A stretch of 62,643 nt of DNA from a virus. Positions 49,012 through 57,780 of this stretch are shown here, one piece after another (within the stretch, counting starts at the first letter, position 1; every line of letters starts with the position of its first letter). The notes under the pieces are model-generated. The model did not search any database and was not told the DNA's origin. It was given only the letters and a program-made list of their open reading frames with translations. Both the position numbers and the translations under genes were made by a program. Location of the stretch: positions 1 to 62,643 of IMG/VR virus record IMGVR_UViG_3300044691_000243; one strand, given 5' to 3'.

Positions 49012-49748
49012 GCTGTCTCCTCGGTGTCGATCGCCTGCTGACTGCTGGCGCTGCCATCTCCGCCGTCACCGCTTGCTAGGGGCCGCGATTGCCGCTTTCC
49101 GAACGGGTTGTCTGTCGGCGGTAGTGGTCCCGGCGATGGCTGCATGGGCGGTATCCCACTGTCAGACGGAGTGCCCGGCCGTGACGGCATAGCATCGGCT
49201 CTCTTACCGAACGGGTTCGATGTCGGCGGGAGCGGGCCCGGCATTGGCTGCACGGGAGGAGCGCCACTCTCCGACTGGTTGCCCGGTCGAGCTGGCATAC
49301 GCCCGTTCTGGTAGCCGGCGTCTGCAGTCTGGATGCCGCCGCCTTCGTTGTCTCCACCGCCAAGCCCGTAAAGTTTCCGGCCATATGCCAAGACGCCATC
49401 AACGGTGCTGAGCGCTTTTTGGATCGCGTCCTGCTGCGGGGAGCCGCTGCTGTCGCCGCCGTCGCCAACGTCGCCGCCGTCTTCGAACGAGAGACCATAG
49501 GCCTGTTGATATGCACCGAGATTGGCCGGGTTCATCGCGAAGCCGCCGCCCGCATAGGACGTTGGCTTCTGCGCGGATGCTTGCTCATATGCCGCGGTGT
49601 TGGATGGATCAGTCCCATAGGACGGACTACCCAACTGGCCGCTCCACCCGCCTTCTGTCGTCGTGGCCGGAGTGCCGGGAGCGGCGGGGACACCGGCCGG
49701 CTGGCCGGCACCGAACGCACCGTCGGTTGAAAAATCACGCGGGGCCAT
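49008..49748 (-). CDS. Repetitive disordered virion protein
   Basis: 246 residues, Gly/Ser/Pro-rich. The C-terminal part contains a duplicated module of about 35 residues, each with PGPLPPT-NPFGKR, and SESGAPPVQP / SDSGIPPMQP just before it. Coupled to the next gene by overlap. Probably a flexible virion component; function unknown. Confidence 0.7.
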   Translation of the reverse strand: MAPRDFSTDGAFGAGQPAGVPAAPGTPATTTEGGWSGQLGSPSYGTDPSNTAAYEQASAQKPTSYAGGGFAMNPANLGAYQQAYGLSFEDGGDVGDGGDSSGSPQQDAIQKALSTVDGVLAYGRKLYGLGGGDNEGGGIQTADAGYQNGRMPARPGNQSESGAPPVQPMPGPLPPTSNPFGKRADAMPSRPGTPSDSGIPPMQPSPGPLPPTDNPFGKRQSRPLASGDGGDGSASSQQAIDTEETA

Positions 49749-49751
49749 GGC

Positions 49752-51437
49752 TTACCTCATCGTATTAGGTTGGCGCGTGGGCGCCGCGGGCTGCGGCTTC
49801 GCCGGCGCCATCACGCGCTTCTTCCGCGATTGGTCGATCAGGTTCTGGAAGAACTCCTGGCCCTTCCAGAGCGCGACATCCTGCGGGATGACGAACTCGT
49901 GTGCGTTCAAATTCATGTGCTGTCCGCGGGGACCCTGCGCCTGGACGTCGTCGACCCGCTGGCCGCCGGACGGGCTCATCGCGGCAGGGACGGGTCCGCC
50001 GGCTGCGAAGCCAGTGTCTCCGTAGGACGACATGTCAGTCCCACTGCCACCAGCGAACGGATCGCTATAAGATTGATCTGAGCCGCTACCCCAGATACCG
50101 GGATCGCTTGACATTTGAGGCGTCGGGTCTTGCCAGTTGCTGGTATCGTATGAAGTACCCGTAGTGGAGTTCGAGCTCGGATTAAACGAATTCGCATAAG
50201 GGTCGTAATTAAACGCGCCAAGGCCGCTCTGGTCGGAGCCGTTGCCGAAGCCACTGCCACCGCTGAACTGGTCGCCAGTGTACGACTGGGTATCCTGGCC
50301 GCCAAAGACGTTCGGGTCTGCGGTATTGCCGTTGCCCCAGTCCTGGCCATAGCTATTGCCAAACGCACCAGCGCCCTGGTCCGTGCCGCTGCCGTAGGAT
50401 GCAAACGGGTCGGTGGTCTGCTCGCCAACCGAGCCCATGCCGGTGTCGAAGCCGGCAAAGGGATCGGCGTTGTAAGCCGCTGCGTCGGGTTGGCCATACG
50501 GCGGCACATTCATAATGTGCGATCCGGGCTGTGCACCGCCACGTGCGGCATAGCCAGTGCCTTCGACGCCACCACCGCCATGCTGCGGCATCCACGCCGG
50601 GCCACCGCCGCCACCACCGCCCTGATTGCCGCCACCGCCATTACCGCCGCCACCACCGCCCCCCGACTTGTCGGGGGAGGACGAACTGCCGCTGCTGTGC
50701 GACTGAGATTGCCCCTGGCTACCGGAGAACGGCAGTTTAACGCCCATCGCCGTCTGGAGATACTTGTCTGGAAGCGACATCAGGTTCGCGCCGGTGTTCG
50801 CGTTCGCGAGCGTCGCGTTGGTCGCGCCGGTGTTCGCCTGGATCGCCGTGTTGTTGACGTTCGCAATGGCAGCGGGAAGCGTAGCGCCAACCTGCACGGC
50901 CTCGCTGCGGAGCTTCTGGCCAGTTGCGATGTCGGCGTTGCGCTGAGTATTTTCTGCGCCCGCCACATTGGCGGCGTTCTGCACAGCAGCTGCCTTGTCC
51001 AAGGCAGCATAACGGCCAGAAGATGGGTCGATCCCGTATGACTGCAGCTGCTGCTCGCTGTTCTTCAGCGCCTGGTCACCCGCCTGAGCCTGGGTGGCGC
51101 CAGCCTGGCCCATGTCAACGGCCATCCGCTGCGGCGACGCATACGAGTTGGCGTCCGCGACGAGCTGCGCGTTCTCCGGAGCAAACAGATTATTGTACTG
51201 CCCGGTTAGCGTATTTGATAACCCCAGCATCTGTTGGGAGACGTTGAAGAAATTCCCCACCGCCTGATTGGTGATCTGGGACGTCTGCTGGAAGACACCT
51301 TGCGCCCAGCTATACATCTGGTTGGCCAGCCCGGATGCGACGCCAGAAATCTGGTCTATAATCTGGTTTTCGGGGGTCTCGACGGGTGCCGTCGTCGACG
51401 TGGAGTTGCTGTTACTGGAGTTGCTGGACATCGACAT
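49752..51437 (-). CDS. Internal virion protein with Gly/Ser-rich C-terminus
   Basis: 561 residues. After a Ser/Asn-rich start, residues 20-240 are helical and Ala/Gln/Asn-rich (NQAVGNFFNVSQQMLGLSNT, ANVNNTAIQANTGATNATLA). A glycine tract follows, then a repetitive tail with Asp-Pro-Phe units (SYSDPFAGGSGTDMSSYG). This is typical of the smaller ejected core proteins of podophages. A TTAA-N7-TTAA box lies about 50 bases upstream of the start. Confidence 0.7.
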   Translation of the reverse strand: MSMSSNSSNSNSTSTTAPVETPENQIIDQISGVASGLANQMYSWAQGVFQQTSQITNQAVGNFFNVSQQMLGLSNTLTGQYNNLFAPENAQLVADANSYASPQRMAVDMGQAGATQAQAGDQALKNSEQQLQSYGIDPSSGRYAALDKAAAVQNAANVAGAENTQRNADIATGQKLRSEAVQVGATLPAAIANVNNTAIQANTGATNATLANANTGANLMSLPDKYLQTAMGVKLPFSGSQGQSQSHSSGSSSSPDKSGGGGGGGNGGGGNQGGGGGGGPAWMPQHGGGGVEGTGYAARGGAQPGSHIMNVPPYGQPDAAAYNADPFAGFDTGMGSVGEQTTDPFASYGSGTDQGAGAFGNSYGQDWGNGNTADPNVFGGQDTQSYTGDQFSGGSGFGNGSDQSGLGAFNYDPYANSFNPSSNSTTGTSYDTSNWQDPTPQMSSDPGIWGSGSDQSYSDPFAGGSGTDMSSYGDTGFAAGGPVPAAMSPSGGQRVDDVQAQGPRGQHMNLNAHEFVIPQDVALWKGQEFFQNLIDQSRKKRVMAPAKPQPAAPTRQPNTMR

Positions 51438-51483
51438 AGGTCAGGCCCCTTAAAATGGCCCTTCCACGCCTAGCAGTGGGTAC

Positions 51484-51498
51484 TTAAGTGGTGGTTAA
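51484..51498. promoter_or_regulatory. TTAA-N7-TTAA box upstream of internal virion genes
   Basis: TTAA, GTGGTGG, TTAA in one of the few intergenic gaps of the late block, just upstream of the 51437 start. It has the CtrA-box spacing, so the phage CtrA-like regulator or host CtrA could act here. Confidence 0.4.
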
Positions 51499-51502
51499 CC
51501 CC

Positions 51503-52051
51503 CTAGAACGGCCCGGTCACCTGCAAGGTGGAGGGGTTTACCGAGAAGTTGAATGTACCGTTACCAGACAGGCTTAGTGCTTGCTGGCTACTGAAGAGCG
51601 GGATCGGGGTAACCAGCCCTGCTTTCATACCTGAGCTCTTAATGGTGCCAATCTTGATTAGAGTATTAGAGTGAACCGTGCCAGACCGAGTTATGGATAC
51701 TCGCACCCCGAACACAGACGTCGGGAAAAATTTGTCGAGCTTTAGGTATACCTGGGAGTTGTTCGGTCCGCTTTTGGTCCCAAAACCCGTCACAGGTGCA
51801 CCTGCACCAGTGATAAGTCTGTGCGACAAATCAGACGCCGTAACTGTGTGGGGGTCCGATGGGAAGCTACCAGGCGCCGGAATAAGGTTAAACCCGGGCG
51901 TACCTCCAGCTTGGTTAGGGAAGTCAACCTTCACCGTGTTCGTGACACCCGCGGCGAAGGGCACACTAGTAGACACATTTAGCCAGTTGTTGCCAAAATG
52001 CACGTCCGTGATCTTATGGAAAAAATCGAGACCGTATGGTTTATCGGTCAT
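51503..52051 (-). CDS. Beta-rich virion protein
   Basis: 182 residues from an ATG overlapping the upstream stop (ATGA). Sequence alternates like a beta sandwich (WLNVSTSVPFAAGVTNTVKV, FGVRVSITRSGTVHSNTLIK), without Cys or long helices. It resembles small tail or fibre attachment domains. No family recognised. Confidence 0.68.
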   Translation of the reverse strand: MTDKPYGLDFFHKITDVHFGNNWLNVSTSVPFAAGVTNTVKVDFPNQAGGTPGFNLIPAPGSFPSDPHTVTASDLSHRLITGAGAPVTGFGTKSGPNNSQVYLKLDKFFPTSVFGVRVSITRSGTVHSNTLIKIGTIKSSGMKAGLVTPIPLFSSQQALSLSGNGTFNFSVNPSTLQVTGPF

Positions 52052-52428
52052 CGGCTCCACTTCCAGGTTTGGCCAGTATCTTTGTTGGCCATCGTGAGCG
52101 AGTTGATCTGCTTCACCTCGACGAAGTTGCCAGTGCTCGGATCGTTGTTCTGGTAAATCTTCACCGTGTCCTCGACACGGCTCTGCTCTGTCCAGGTGCC
52201 TTTTGCGCTGCTGTTACTGCCGTTCTGACCTGCGGCGCCGCGCGCCCCCCGCGGGCCCTGCGCAAGCTGGCCAGTCAGGATCATGATGACCTGTCGCATA
52301 GCGTTCACTGTGCGATAAAGCGACTGCACGTCTGCTGTCGCCGGCGGGATCGCAGGCAGGTTCGTAGGCCCGGGCTGACCGATCGGCTCTACTGGTGCGA
52401 TGTGACAGACTGGTCCTACACTGCTCAT
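52048..52428 (-). CDS. Small protein with short collagen-like segment
   Basis: 126 residues. A Pro-rich start, one helix (VQSLYRTVNAMRQVIMILTG), a short collagen-like GPRGARGAAGQNG, then a beta-rich end. Helix plus Gly-X-Y plus tip looks like a miniature trimeric spike. Coupled to neighbours on both sides by ATGA overlaps. Confidence 0.7.
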   Translation of the reverse strand: MSSVGPVCHIAPVEPIGQPGPTNLPAIPPATADVQSLYRTVNAMRQVIMILTGQLAQGPRGARGAAGQNGSNSSAKGTWTEQSRVEDTVKIYQNNDPSTGNFVEVKQINSLTMANKDTGQTWKWSR

Positions 52429-55178
52429 GTTTTTGCCAAGGCCTTTACGGAGGTTGCGATCTGCACGTTCGAGATCGGCACGCGGGCCTCAAACTCAAAC
52501 TGCCATGTCTCATACTTGAACCCGGAGAGAATGCGAAGAAGCTCCTGTGGTGAACGTATCTCGCGCACGGTAACCAGGTTCATAGAGTTCGACATCTGGT
52601 CGCCATACCCAGCGAACACGCGCACGAAGCCGTAGCGGTCCGCAGGGAGGCTATTCCAGAACGGATCGGTCGTCGGGTTCTCCGCACGCTTCGCGTTCAG
52701 CGCGGGAGTACCAGGCGGGATCGTGAACCAGATACGCATCACCTCGAAGTTCTTCTTGGCCTTCTGCTGGAACAGCTTCGAGCGCCACTTGTATGTCTGC
52801 ATGACCGAGGCCGGGTCCGTGAAGTCGTAATAGTAGACCGCGTTGTTCTGGATCACGAGGCAGACACTGGACCACGGGTCCAGCCTCACGTTGTCGACAT
52901 TGAAGCCGTTCGGGGCGCTCAGCTGGTTGAAGCCGAGGCGATGCCCACCCGGCTGCGGCCAGATCGAGAACGACTGGCTGTCGGCCGCGTTCAGCTCGAT
53001 GGTGAACCCCCGCTGCGCGACGCTGGTATCGCCGTTGCGGATGCATCCTAGTGCGAAGTAACTGGAGACAAGAAACACACACCGCAGGTTTTTCTGTGGG
53101 GTGAGCTGCTGCCACTTCTCTCGCGTGATCCACAGCTCCGATGTGTTGGTGACCGCGCCGTACTGCGTCACCAAAACTAGCCCGTTAGGGCTGGCGTAGT
53201 AGACGCCGTCGTTGTTGCCCCAGATCGACCCACGCGAGTGGCACGGCTCGCTGGTCTGGACTTTGGTCGCGCTCATCGTGCCCGGAGCTGTGCCAGTCGC
53301 AATGTGCGGGGCGCCGCTCGTGCACGCGACAACGCTGTTGCCCGTGATGCCGAGACCAACAATTGGGTACTCCGTCGTGATGACGTACGAGGGTGGCCAC
53401 GCGTGAGGCCGGTACGGCTCGCAGAACCAAATCTCGTTCGCGCGCCAGCCCACCGCCATGCCGTTGGGCATAGATATAATCCCCTGCAGGTCCTCCGGGG
53501 GAGGGAACCATAGTTGCGACTGGAGCTGCGGGTTGATGACTACCGCGGTGTCGTCGAGCACGTCACTGTAAGTCGCAGTGTGCACATCAAGATCAGTAGG
53601 CTGAACCTGGAAATACGTAGTCGGCCCAGTCTGCGACGTGAGTGACCGGTATAGCCTTATCTTCGTGATGTTGCGCGTGATACCGAGCTGATCTGGCGGC
53701 GGCTGGAACAGCGAGATAGTCCAGGTGCCGTTGCTCCAGCCGGTCACAACAGTCGCCGGGGAAGGGGGGCTCTCTTCGCCATAGGCCGTGATGTACGTGT
53801 AGACGTAGGAGCGAGCCTCCTGTACGGCAGAAGACGTCAGATCGCCCCACAACTGCAGATCGGGGAAGCCCACCTGGAGATTGTTTATCGCCGGCGGCGG
53901 ACCGTTCGAATATGTGTTCAAGGAGACCACGCCGGCGGAGCCGGTCGTATCGGCTTCCTGGATGTTGATCGCCGTGTCGATCATGATGCCGATCCAATAC
54001 TGGACGTTCATCAATAGACCGGTCGGGTTCACGAACGCACTGGAAGCGTTCACGCCCGCAGTCACCCCCGCAACGGGGGCTCCAGCGTTAAGCAGCTGAT
54101 GCGGAGAGCCGTTCAGATCGTTGTAAAGCACCGCCGCGAAGTTCGCGTTCGCGGTAGACTGAGGGAGGAACGTGACGTCGTTCAGGATCATGGCTCCCGC
54201 AGGGGTAACCGGGATCAGATAGATTATATTCGCGCCTGGGTTACCGGTAGCCGAGGTGGACGCGGTGGGAAACCCAAGGGTAACGGCGGACCCGCCACCC
54301 GTGACGGCGACACCCGGCGAGCACCCGGGGGCGGGCACACCGAGGAGCCACGCTGGTTGGGCGGCCTGGATGCGGGCTCGGGTGTTATACTGCGGAGCCA
54401 GACTTGGGCTGGCAAAGTAGAAGCGGTCAAAAGTGTCGTTGACCACTGGAGACCGCATGACATCAGTGTCTGGGTCAGCGAACTCCAGCCAGACAGAAGC
54501 TCCAGTGATGGAGGCATCGAAGGCCAGATTGGTGCCACCTTGGAACGAGCTGGTCGGGGCGCCGTTGTAGCGCCACACGATGCGGGTGCCACCCGTGTTG
54601 TCAGCGACAAGTGTCGTATTAAAGGCAGCTCCGCTGGAGGGAGCGAAGGCCTCGATACGTGGAATATCGGTCGCAAGGATATTCGTCGTGATCGGAGACG
54701 TTTGGTCAATCGCCGGATTAGCGACGGTGCCGACGCCGTAATTGGTTCCTGCATTGGTGCTCTTTCCGTTGTCTGCTGTGAAAGCCTGAAAGAGATTTGT
54801 TACCGCCACGGTAACAGATGCGCCAATCAACACATCGTAAGCGGCGGCGATCACTGTCCGAAACGTGTATACTTCTTCACCCAACGTGATCTGGTCGCCG
54901 TCGAGCGGGATTGATAGCAGGTACGCCGTCGCGTTCGCGATGTTCTGCGTGGTGAGCGGCAGGCGATAGGCGAACTTAGAGGTGTTGCTCTTCAGGTTGA
55001 AGAGCAGCTTCGGGGTGCGCCATCCTGCCAGCCCGCCGCTAAACAGATACCCGTTCAGAGATGACGCAGATTGACCTTGAGGGATGAGGTGGTCATCCCA
55101 TGCCGGCAACATCCCGCCAAACTGCTCCAGCTTGAAGCTGTCTGAAGCTCCCGGGTCCTCTGGTCGTGCTGCAGCCAT
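52425..55178 (-). CDS. Tail nozzle/tubular-type protein
   Basis: 917 residues. N-terminal QFGGMLPAWDDHLIPQGQSA and SGGLAGWRTPKLLF are typical of podophage tubular proteins that plug and extend the portal-tail channel. Long beta-rich domains follow, with an ITAYGEESPPSPATVV segment like a fibronectin-type module near residue 470, and further repeats toward the end (SMPNGMAVGWRANEIWFCEP). A palindrome copy at 54800 reads VTVAVT. The upstream small helical genes fit a tail cluster. Confidence 0.8.
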   Translation of the reverse strand: MAAARPEDPGASDSFKLEQFGGMLPAWDDHLIPQGQSASSLNGYLFSGGLAGWRTPKLLFNLKSNTSKFAYRLPLTTQNIANATAYLLSIPLDGDQITLGEEVYTFRTVIAAAYDVLIGASVTVAVTNLFQAFTADNGKSTNAGTNYGVGTVANPAIDQTSPITTNILATDIPRIEAFAPSSGAAFNTTLVADNTGGTRIVWRYNGAPTSSFQGGTNLAFDASITGASVWLEFADPDTDVMRSPVVNDTFDRFYFASPSLAPQYNTRARIQAAQPAWLLGVPAPGCSPGVAVTGGGSAVTLGFPTASTSATGNPGANIIYLIPVTPAGAMILNDVTFLPQSTANANFAAVLYNDLNGSPHQLLNAGAPVAGVTAGVNASSAFVNPTGLLMNVQYWIGIMIDTAINIQEADTTGSAGVVSLNTYSNGPPPAINNLQVGFPDLQLWGDLTSSAVQEARSYVYTYITAYGEESPPSPATVVTGWSNGTWTISLFQPPPDQLGITRNITKIRLYRSLTSQTGPTTYFQVQPTDLDVHTATYSDVLDDTAVVINPQLQSQLWFPPPEDLQGIISMPNGMAVGWRANEIWFCEPYRPHAWPPSYVITTEYPIVGLGITGNSVVACTSGAPHIATGTAPGTMSATKVQTSEPCHSRGSIWGNNDGVYYASPNGLVLVTQYGAVTNTSELWITREKWQQLTPQKNLRCVFLVSSYFALGCIRNGDTSVAQRGFTIELNAADSQSFSIWPQPGGHRLGFNQLSAPNGFNVDNVRLDPWSSVCLVIQNNAVYYYDFTDPASVMQTYKWRSKLFQQKAKKNFEVMRIWFTIPPGTPALNAKRAENPTTDPFWNSLPADRYGFVRVFAGYGDQMSNSMNLVTVREIRSPQELLRILSGFKYETWQFEFEARVPISNVQIATSVKALAKT
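54800..54814. repeat. 15-bp palindrome copy 20
   Basis: TTACCG-CCA-CGGTAA inside the nozzle-like gene, read VTVAVT. Confidence 0.95.
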
Positions 55179-55185
55179 CTATTCC

Positions 55186-55740
55186 TCATGCGTCTTTTCC
55201 GAACGCTCCAAGTTTCCCACTAACAGGGTCCGGAACCATATCTCCAGGCCGGTAAACAGGAACTGAACTGCCTTCAGCCGGGTCACGGGCCGGGACCGGC
55301 CGCGAAGCCTGTTGGGCCTCCGCCTTCTGCTGGGCTTTCCGTCCCGCTTCGAGTTCTTCTTCAAGCGCCGACATTTGGCGCTCGGTGCGCGGCGGCGGAA
55401 CATATTCCTTCGGCTTGCTGCGTTCGGCATGCTGCCGCAGGCCCTCCAAGAGGGCCTCTCTACCTTGCGCGGCGAGCCCTATAACCGAGACCGGCTCTGC
55501 CTCTGTGCCCTGCGCGTTCTGAAGCTCGATCAGCTTGCGCGCCCTAACGGCGTTTTCTTCCTCCGCCGCTGCTAACTGCTTCGACGTTCCCGTCAGCGTG
55601 ATCGGTTCCGCTGATGCTTCCGGGCTCTTGTCCTGAACTGCTTCCATTGTCTTCTCCTGAGCTGGCGCTGGGGTTGGCGCCGTGATCTGCACGTTCGTGG
55701 TGTCCGCGCGAAATGCGCGGTGTCTGTTCTTGCTTGACAT
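55186..55740 (-). CDS. Hypothetical charged coiled-coil protein
   Basis: 184 residues. Polar start with a Pro/Ala linker (ITAPTPAPAQEK), then long Glu/Lys/Gln helices (ALEEELEAGRKAQQKAEAQQ) and a short Gly/Pro end (YRPGDMVPDPVSGKLG). Located between the nozzle-like gene and the lysis genes. No family recognised. Confidence 0.7.
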   Translation of the reverse strand: MSSKNRHRAFRADTTNVQITAPTPAPAQEKTMEAVQDKSPEASAEPITLTGTSKQLAAAEEENAVRARKLIELQNAQGTEAEPVSVIGLAAQGREALLEGLRQHAERSKPKEYVPPPRTERQMSALEEELEAGRKAQQKAEAQQASRPVPARDPAEGSSVPVYRPGDMVPDPVSGKLGAFGKDA

Positions 55741-55745
55741 GGCGC

Positions 55746-55931
55746 TTACCGGCCACGGTTGTGATTGATCTTGGCAGCGGTCTTGACGAGGTTCGCCTGC
55801 TTCGCCGTCTTGCCAGAATGCGGCTTCGCGGCGTAAGCCTCTGTGCTCATGCCGGCCTTCTTGGCCTTCGCCTTAAACTGACCGTGCGAATTGGCGAACG
55901 CTTTTTCCATCCAGTGCGGATCGTTGGCCAT
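55746..55931 (-). CDS. Small basic protein
   Basis: 61 residues, start coupled as TGATG. Lys/Ala/His-rich (FKAKAKKAGMSTEAYAAKPH, then AKQANLVKTAAKINHNRGR). It looks like a small DNA- or virion-associated protein common in phage late regions. Function unknown. Confidence 0.72.
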   Translation of the reverse strand: MANDPHWMEKAFANSHGQFKAKAKKAGMSTEAYAAKPHSGKTAKQANLVKTAAKINHNRGR

Positions 55932-56161
55932 CAGAGCGTATCCTCCTCAGTCTTAGCACACGAGAATTTGACAGTAACGCGACCTTCGTTCGACGCTATG
56001 AACTCGTCAATACCGTGTTTCGCCTGCGCCCCTTCGGCGGTGTCGAAGTAGTTCATGCAGGCCGCTTCAGTTGGGAACATCGTTTTATTCCGCATGCGAC
56101 CAATTTCATCGGTTGGTTGTCCGTTGACGACAGCGAAAAGGATAGCGATCAACTTGAACAT
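55931..56161 (-). CDS. Small exported protein
   Basis: 76 residues from an ATG with GGAGAG upstream. A short hydrophobic N-terminus (MFKLIAILFAVV) then a soluble domain with two Cys (TEAACMNYFDTAEG, VKFSCAKTEED). Directly downstream of the holin-like gene, so possibly part of the lysis cassette. Confidence 0.7.
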   Translation of the reverse strand: MFKLIAILFAVVNGQPTDEIGRMRNKTMFPTEAACMNYFDTAEGAQAKHGIDEFIASNEGRVTVKFSCAKTEEDTL

Positions 56162-56162
56162 T

Positions 56163-56606
56163 TTACTCTCCGGCTTTGTTACGGTTGAAGTACATGTGGC
56201 CGACGCTTGCCACGGTTCCGGCCCCGAAAATGCCGGCAAGGATAACGCCAGCCCATGTGCCAACGATGCCAGTAATCTCTGGGGTGAACCCGTACACGCC
56301 GTACAACCACTTACAGACGATGTTGTCCCAGATGACGACCTTCCACTCGTAGACGATCCACGGAGCGGCAAAGCCACCGACAAGCCACATCAGAAACTTG
56401 CTCTGCGATACCGTGCTGAGGAACGCGACACGAACTTGTCCCTCGGCAACGATACCGGTCACCAGTTGCTTCGCCACGTTGACGTCTCCGCCAATACGGG
56501 CAGTCGTGAGCTGAACTTTCGCGTTGTAATAGGCGTTCGTGAAGTTGTTGATCCCGCCCATGATAGCCGGGACAGCCTGAAAGAACGCAAGGATCGCCGT
56601 GATCAT
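56163..56606 (-). CDS. Holin-like membrane protein of the lysis cassette
   Basis: 147 residues with three hydrophobic stretches: ILAFFQAVPAIMGGI, FLMWLVGGFAAPWIVYEWKV, and IVGTWAGVILAGIFGAGTVA. The middle is a charged helix. It sits between a muramidase-like gene and small exported proteins, the usual position of a holin or its regulator. A second holin candidate is encoded antisense at 10892-11158. Confidence 0.68.
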   Translation of the reverse strand: MITAILAFFQAVPAIMGGINNFTNAYYNAKVQLTTARIGGDVNVAKQLVTGIVAEGQVRVAFLSTVSQSKFLMWLVGGFAAPWIVYEWKVVIWDNIVCKWLYGVYGFTPEITGIVGTWAGVILAGIFGAGTVASVGHMYFNRNKAGE

Positions 56607-56848
56607 TTGATCGACCCGTCCTCGTGATACTCAGCGTTTCGGCGCCGAAGAAACTCAGAGACCAGCGCGTTCGCGAATATATAGAACTGCAGGAGCCGGT
56701 GATCGCTGATGATCGCCGAAAGGTCGACCTGCTGGAGGGCCGTGTAGACGGCCAGCAGGACATACTGGGCGCGCGCCCATAGGATCACTTCGCTGGAGTG
56801 AAACGTCGAGTGGATGTACGCGTATTCCTGTTTGATCCACGCAATCAC
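56603..56848 (-). CDS. Lysis-cassette small protein
   Basis: 81 residues, ATGA-coupled on both sides. STFHSSEVILWARAQYVLLAV then LQQVDLSAIISDHRLLQFYI, which form amphipathic or membrane helices, and a basic/acidic end. I recall this pattern beside lysis genes in other phages, but no role is established. Confidence 0.7.
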   Translation of the reverse strand: MIAWIKQEYAYIHSTFHSSEVILWARAQYVLLAVYTALQQVDLSAIISDHRLLQFYIFANALVSEFLRRRNAEYHEDGSIK

Positions 56849-57492
56849 TTGGACACCCTGGTGTGGATGGCGAAGCCGACGATCGCTGCGACAGCCACTA
56901 CTATGACAACAATCGCGACGGTCGTATGGTTGGCGCCTGCAGCATGAGCTGCCGCGCCGGCGGCCCCGGCCGAAGTGACGACGGCTGCCGTCTTCTTGTG
57001 GACCGGATGGACAGCGGGAGCGGGAGCAGGAGCAGCAGGGGTTGCGGTAATGGCAAACCCACCAAACACGCGCTTCTGCGCCTCGATCCAGTCAGCATCG
57101 GGGGCTGGATACGTCTTGCCAGCTTCGTGCCCGGCCTGCGCCTTGAGGAAACCGATCGCCAGCGGACCGCGCCAGAACGCGTCGTTCATGACCGTATCGC
57201 GGGTCATCCCAGGTACGCGCTGTAGAACATAGGCAATATAACTCTCGACGTGATTGTGGCCAGACCAGATCGCGATGGCGTCGGCGAAGCGCTTGTTACG
57301 GTAATTCGGCGAGGTGCGCCAGAGATCGAGCTGCGCGCAGATACCCTGCACATAGGTCGGGAATACCGCGATGTTGTTGCCTTGTCCCAAGCCATCGTGG
57401 AGCGTAACGGTGTCCGTGGAGCCCCACTTCTTGGCGAGTGCGTTGCCCCACATAGCGCCTGGGTTCTTGAAGCGGATCGATGCTGGCTCCAT
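56845..57492 (-). CDS. Membrane-anchored muramidase-like endolysin
   Basis: 215 residues. Residues 1-140 look lysozyme-like: IRFKNPGAMWGNALAKKWGS, CAQLDLWRTSPNYRNKRFAD, WSGHNHVESYIAYV. The pattern resembles virion-associated or endolysin muramidases such as structural protein P5 relatives. A Pro/Ala linker and a C-terminal membrane helix (TTVAIVVIVVAVAAIVGFAI) would tether it to the membrane. The catalytic Glu is not certain. Position with holin-like genes supports lysis. Confidence 0.75.
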   Translation of the reverse strand: MEPASIRFKNPGAMWGNALAKKWGSTDTVTLHDGLGQGNNIAVFPTYVQGICAQLDLWRTSPNYRNKRFADAIAIWSGHNHVESYIAYVLQRVPGMTRDTVMNDAFWRGPLAIGFLKAQAGHEAGKTYPAPDADWIEAQKRVFGGFAITATPAAPAPAPAVHPVHKKTAAVVTSAGAAGAAAHAAGANHTTVAIVVIVVAVAAIVGFAIHTRVSK

Positions 57493-57506
57493 CGGAGCCT
57501 CCTTGG

Positions 57507-57767
57507 TTATGCGGCCGGTGCGGCGGGGGCAGGGGGCGGATTTACCGCCACGGTAACAGGAGCCGGGACGATCTTACCAATCAGCTCGGCCTCGTATGCC
57601 TTGACCTTGGCAAGCACGCCGGCCTCTACGGCTTTGAGGTTGGCGCGGGTGTGCGCCGGAACGCCGGCGAAAAAGTCCTTGATCTTCTGACTGAAGACGA
57701 GCGTGGCGACGAACACGGCGACATAGCCAGCGAGCGTCAAATCGACGTAGGCGAGGAGGCTGGACAT
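57507..57767 (-). CDS. Small membrane protein with coiled coil
   Basis: 86 residues: one membrane segment (LTLAGYVAVFVATLVF), a helix (AHTRANLKAVEAGVLAKVKA) and a Pro/Ala tail. VTVAVN at the start of that tail is encoded by a palindrome copy (57542). It precedes the muramidase gene, so an inner-spanin or antiholin-like role is possible but unproven. Confidence 0.7.
   Translation of the reverse strand: MSSLLAYVDLTLAGYVAVFVATLVFSQKIKDFFAGVPAHTRANLKAVEAGVLAKVKAYEAELIGKIVPAPVTVAVNPPPAPAAPAA
57542..57556. repeat. 15-bp palindrome copy 21
   Basis: TTACCG-CCA-CGGTAA inside the 57507-57767 gene, read VTVAVN. Confidence 0.95.
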
Positions 57768-57780
57768 TGGGGTCTCCGAA

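Noticed and set aside
57291-57310. Extra half-site TTACGGTAATTC
   Set aside because: Only one arm is present and a base is missing, so it is not counted among the copies.
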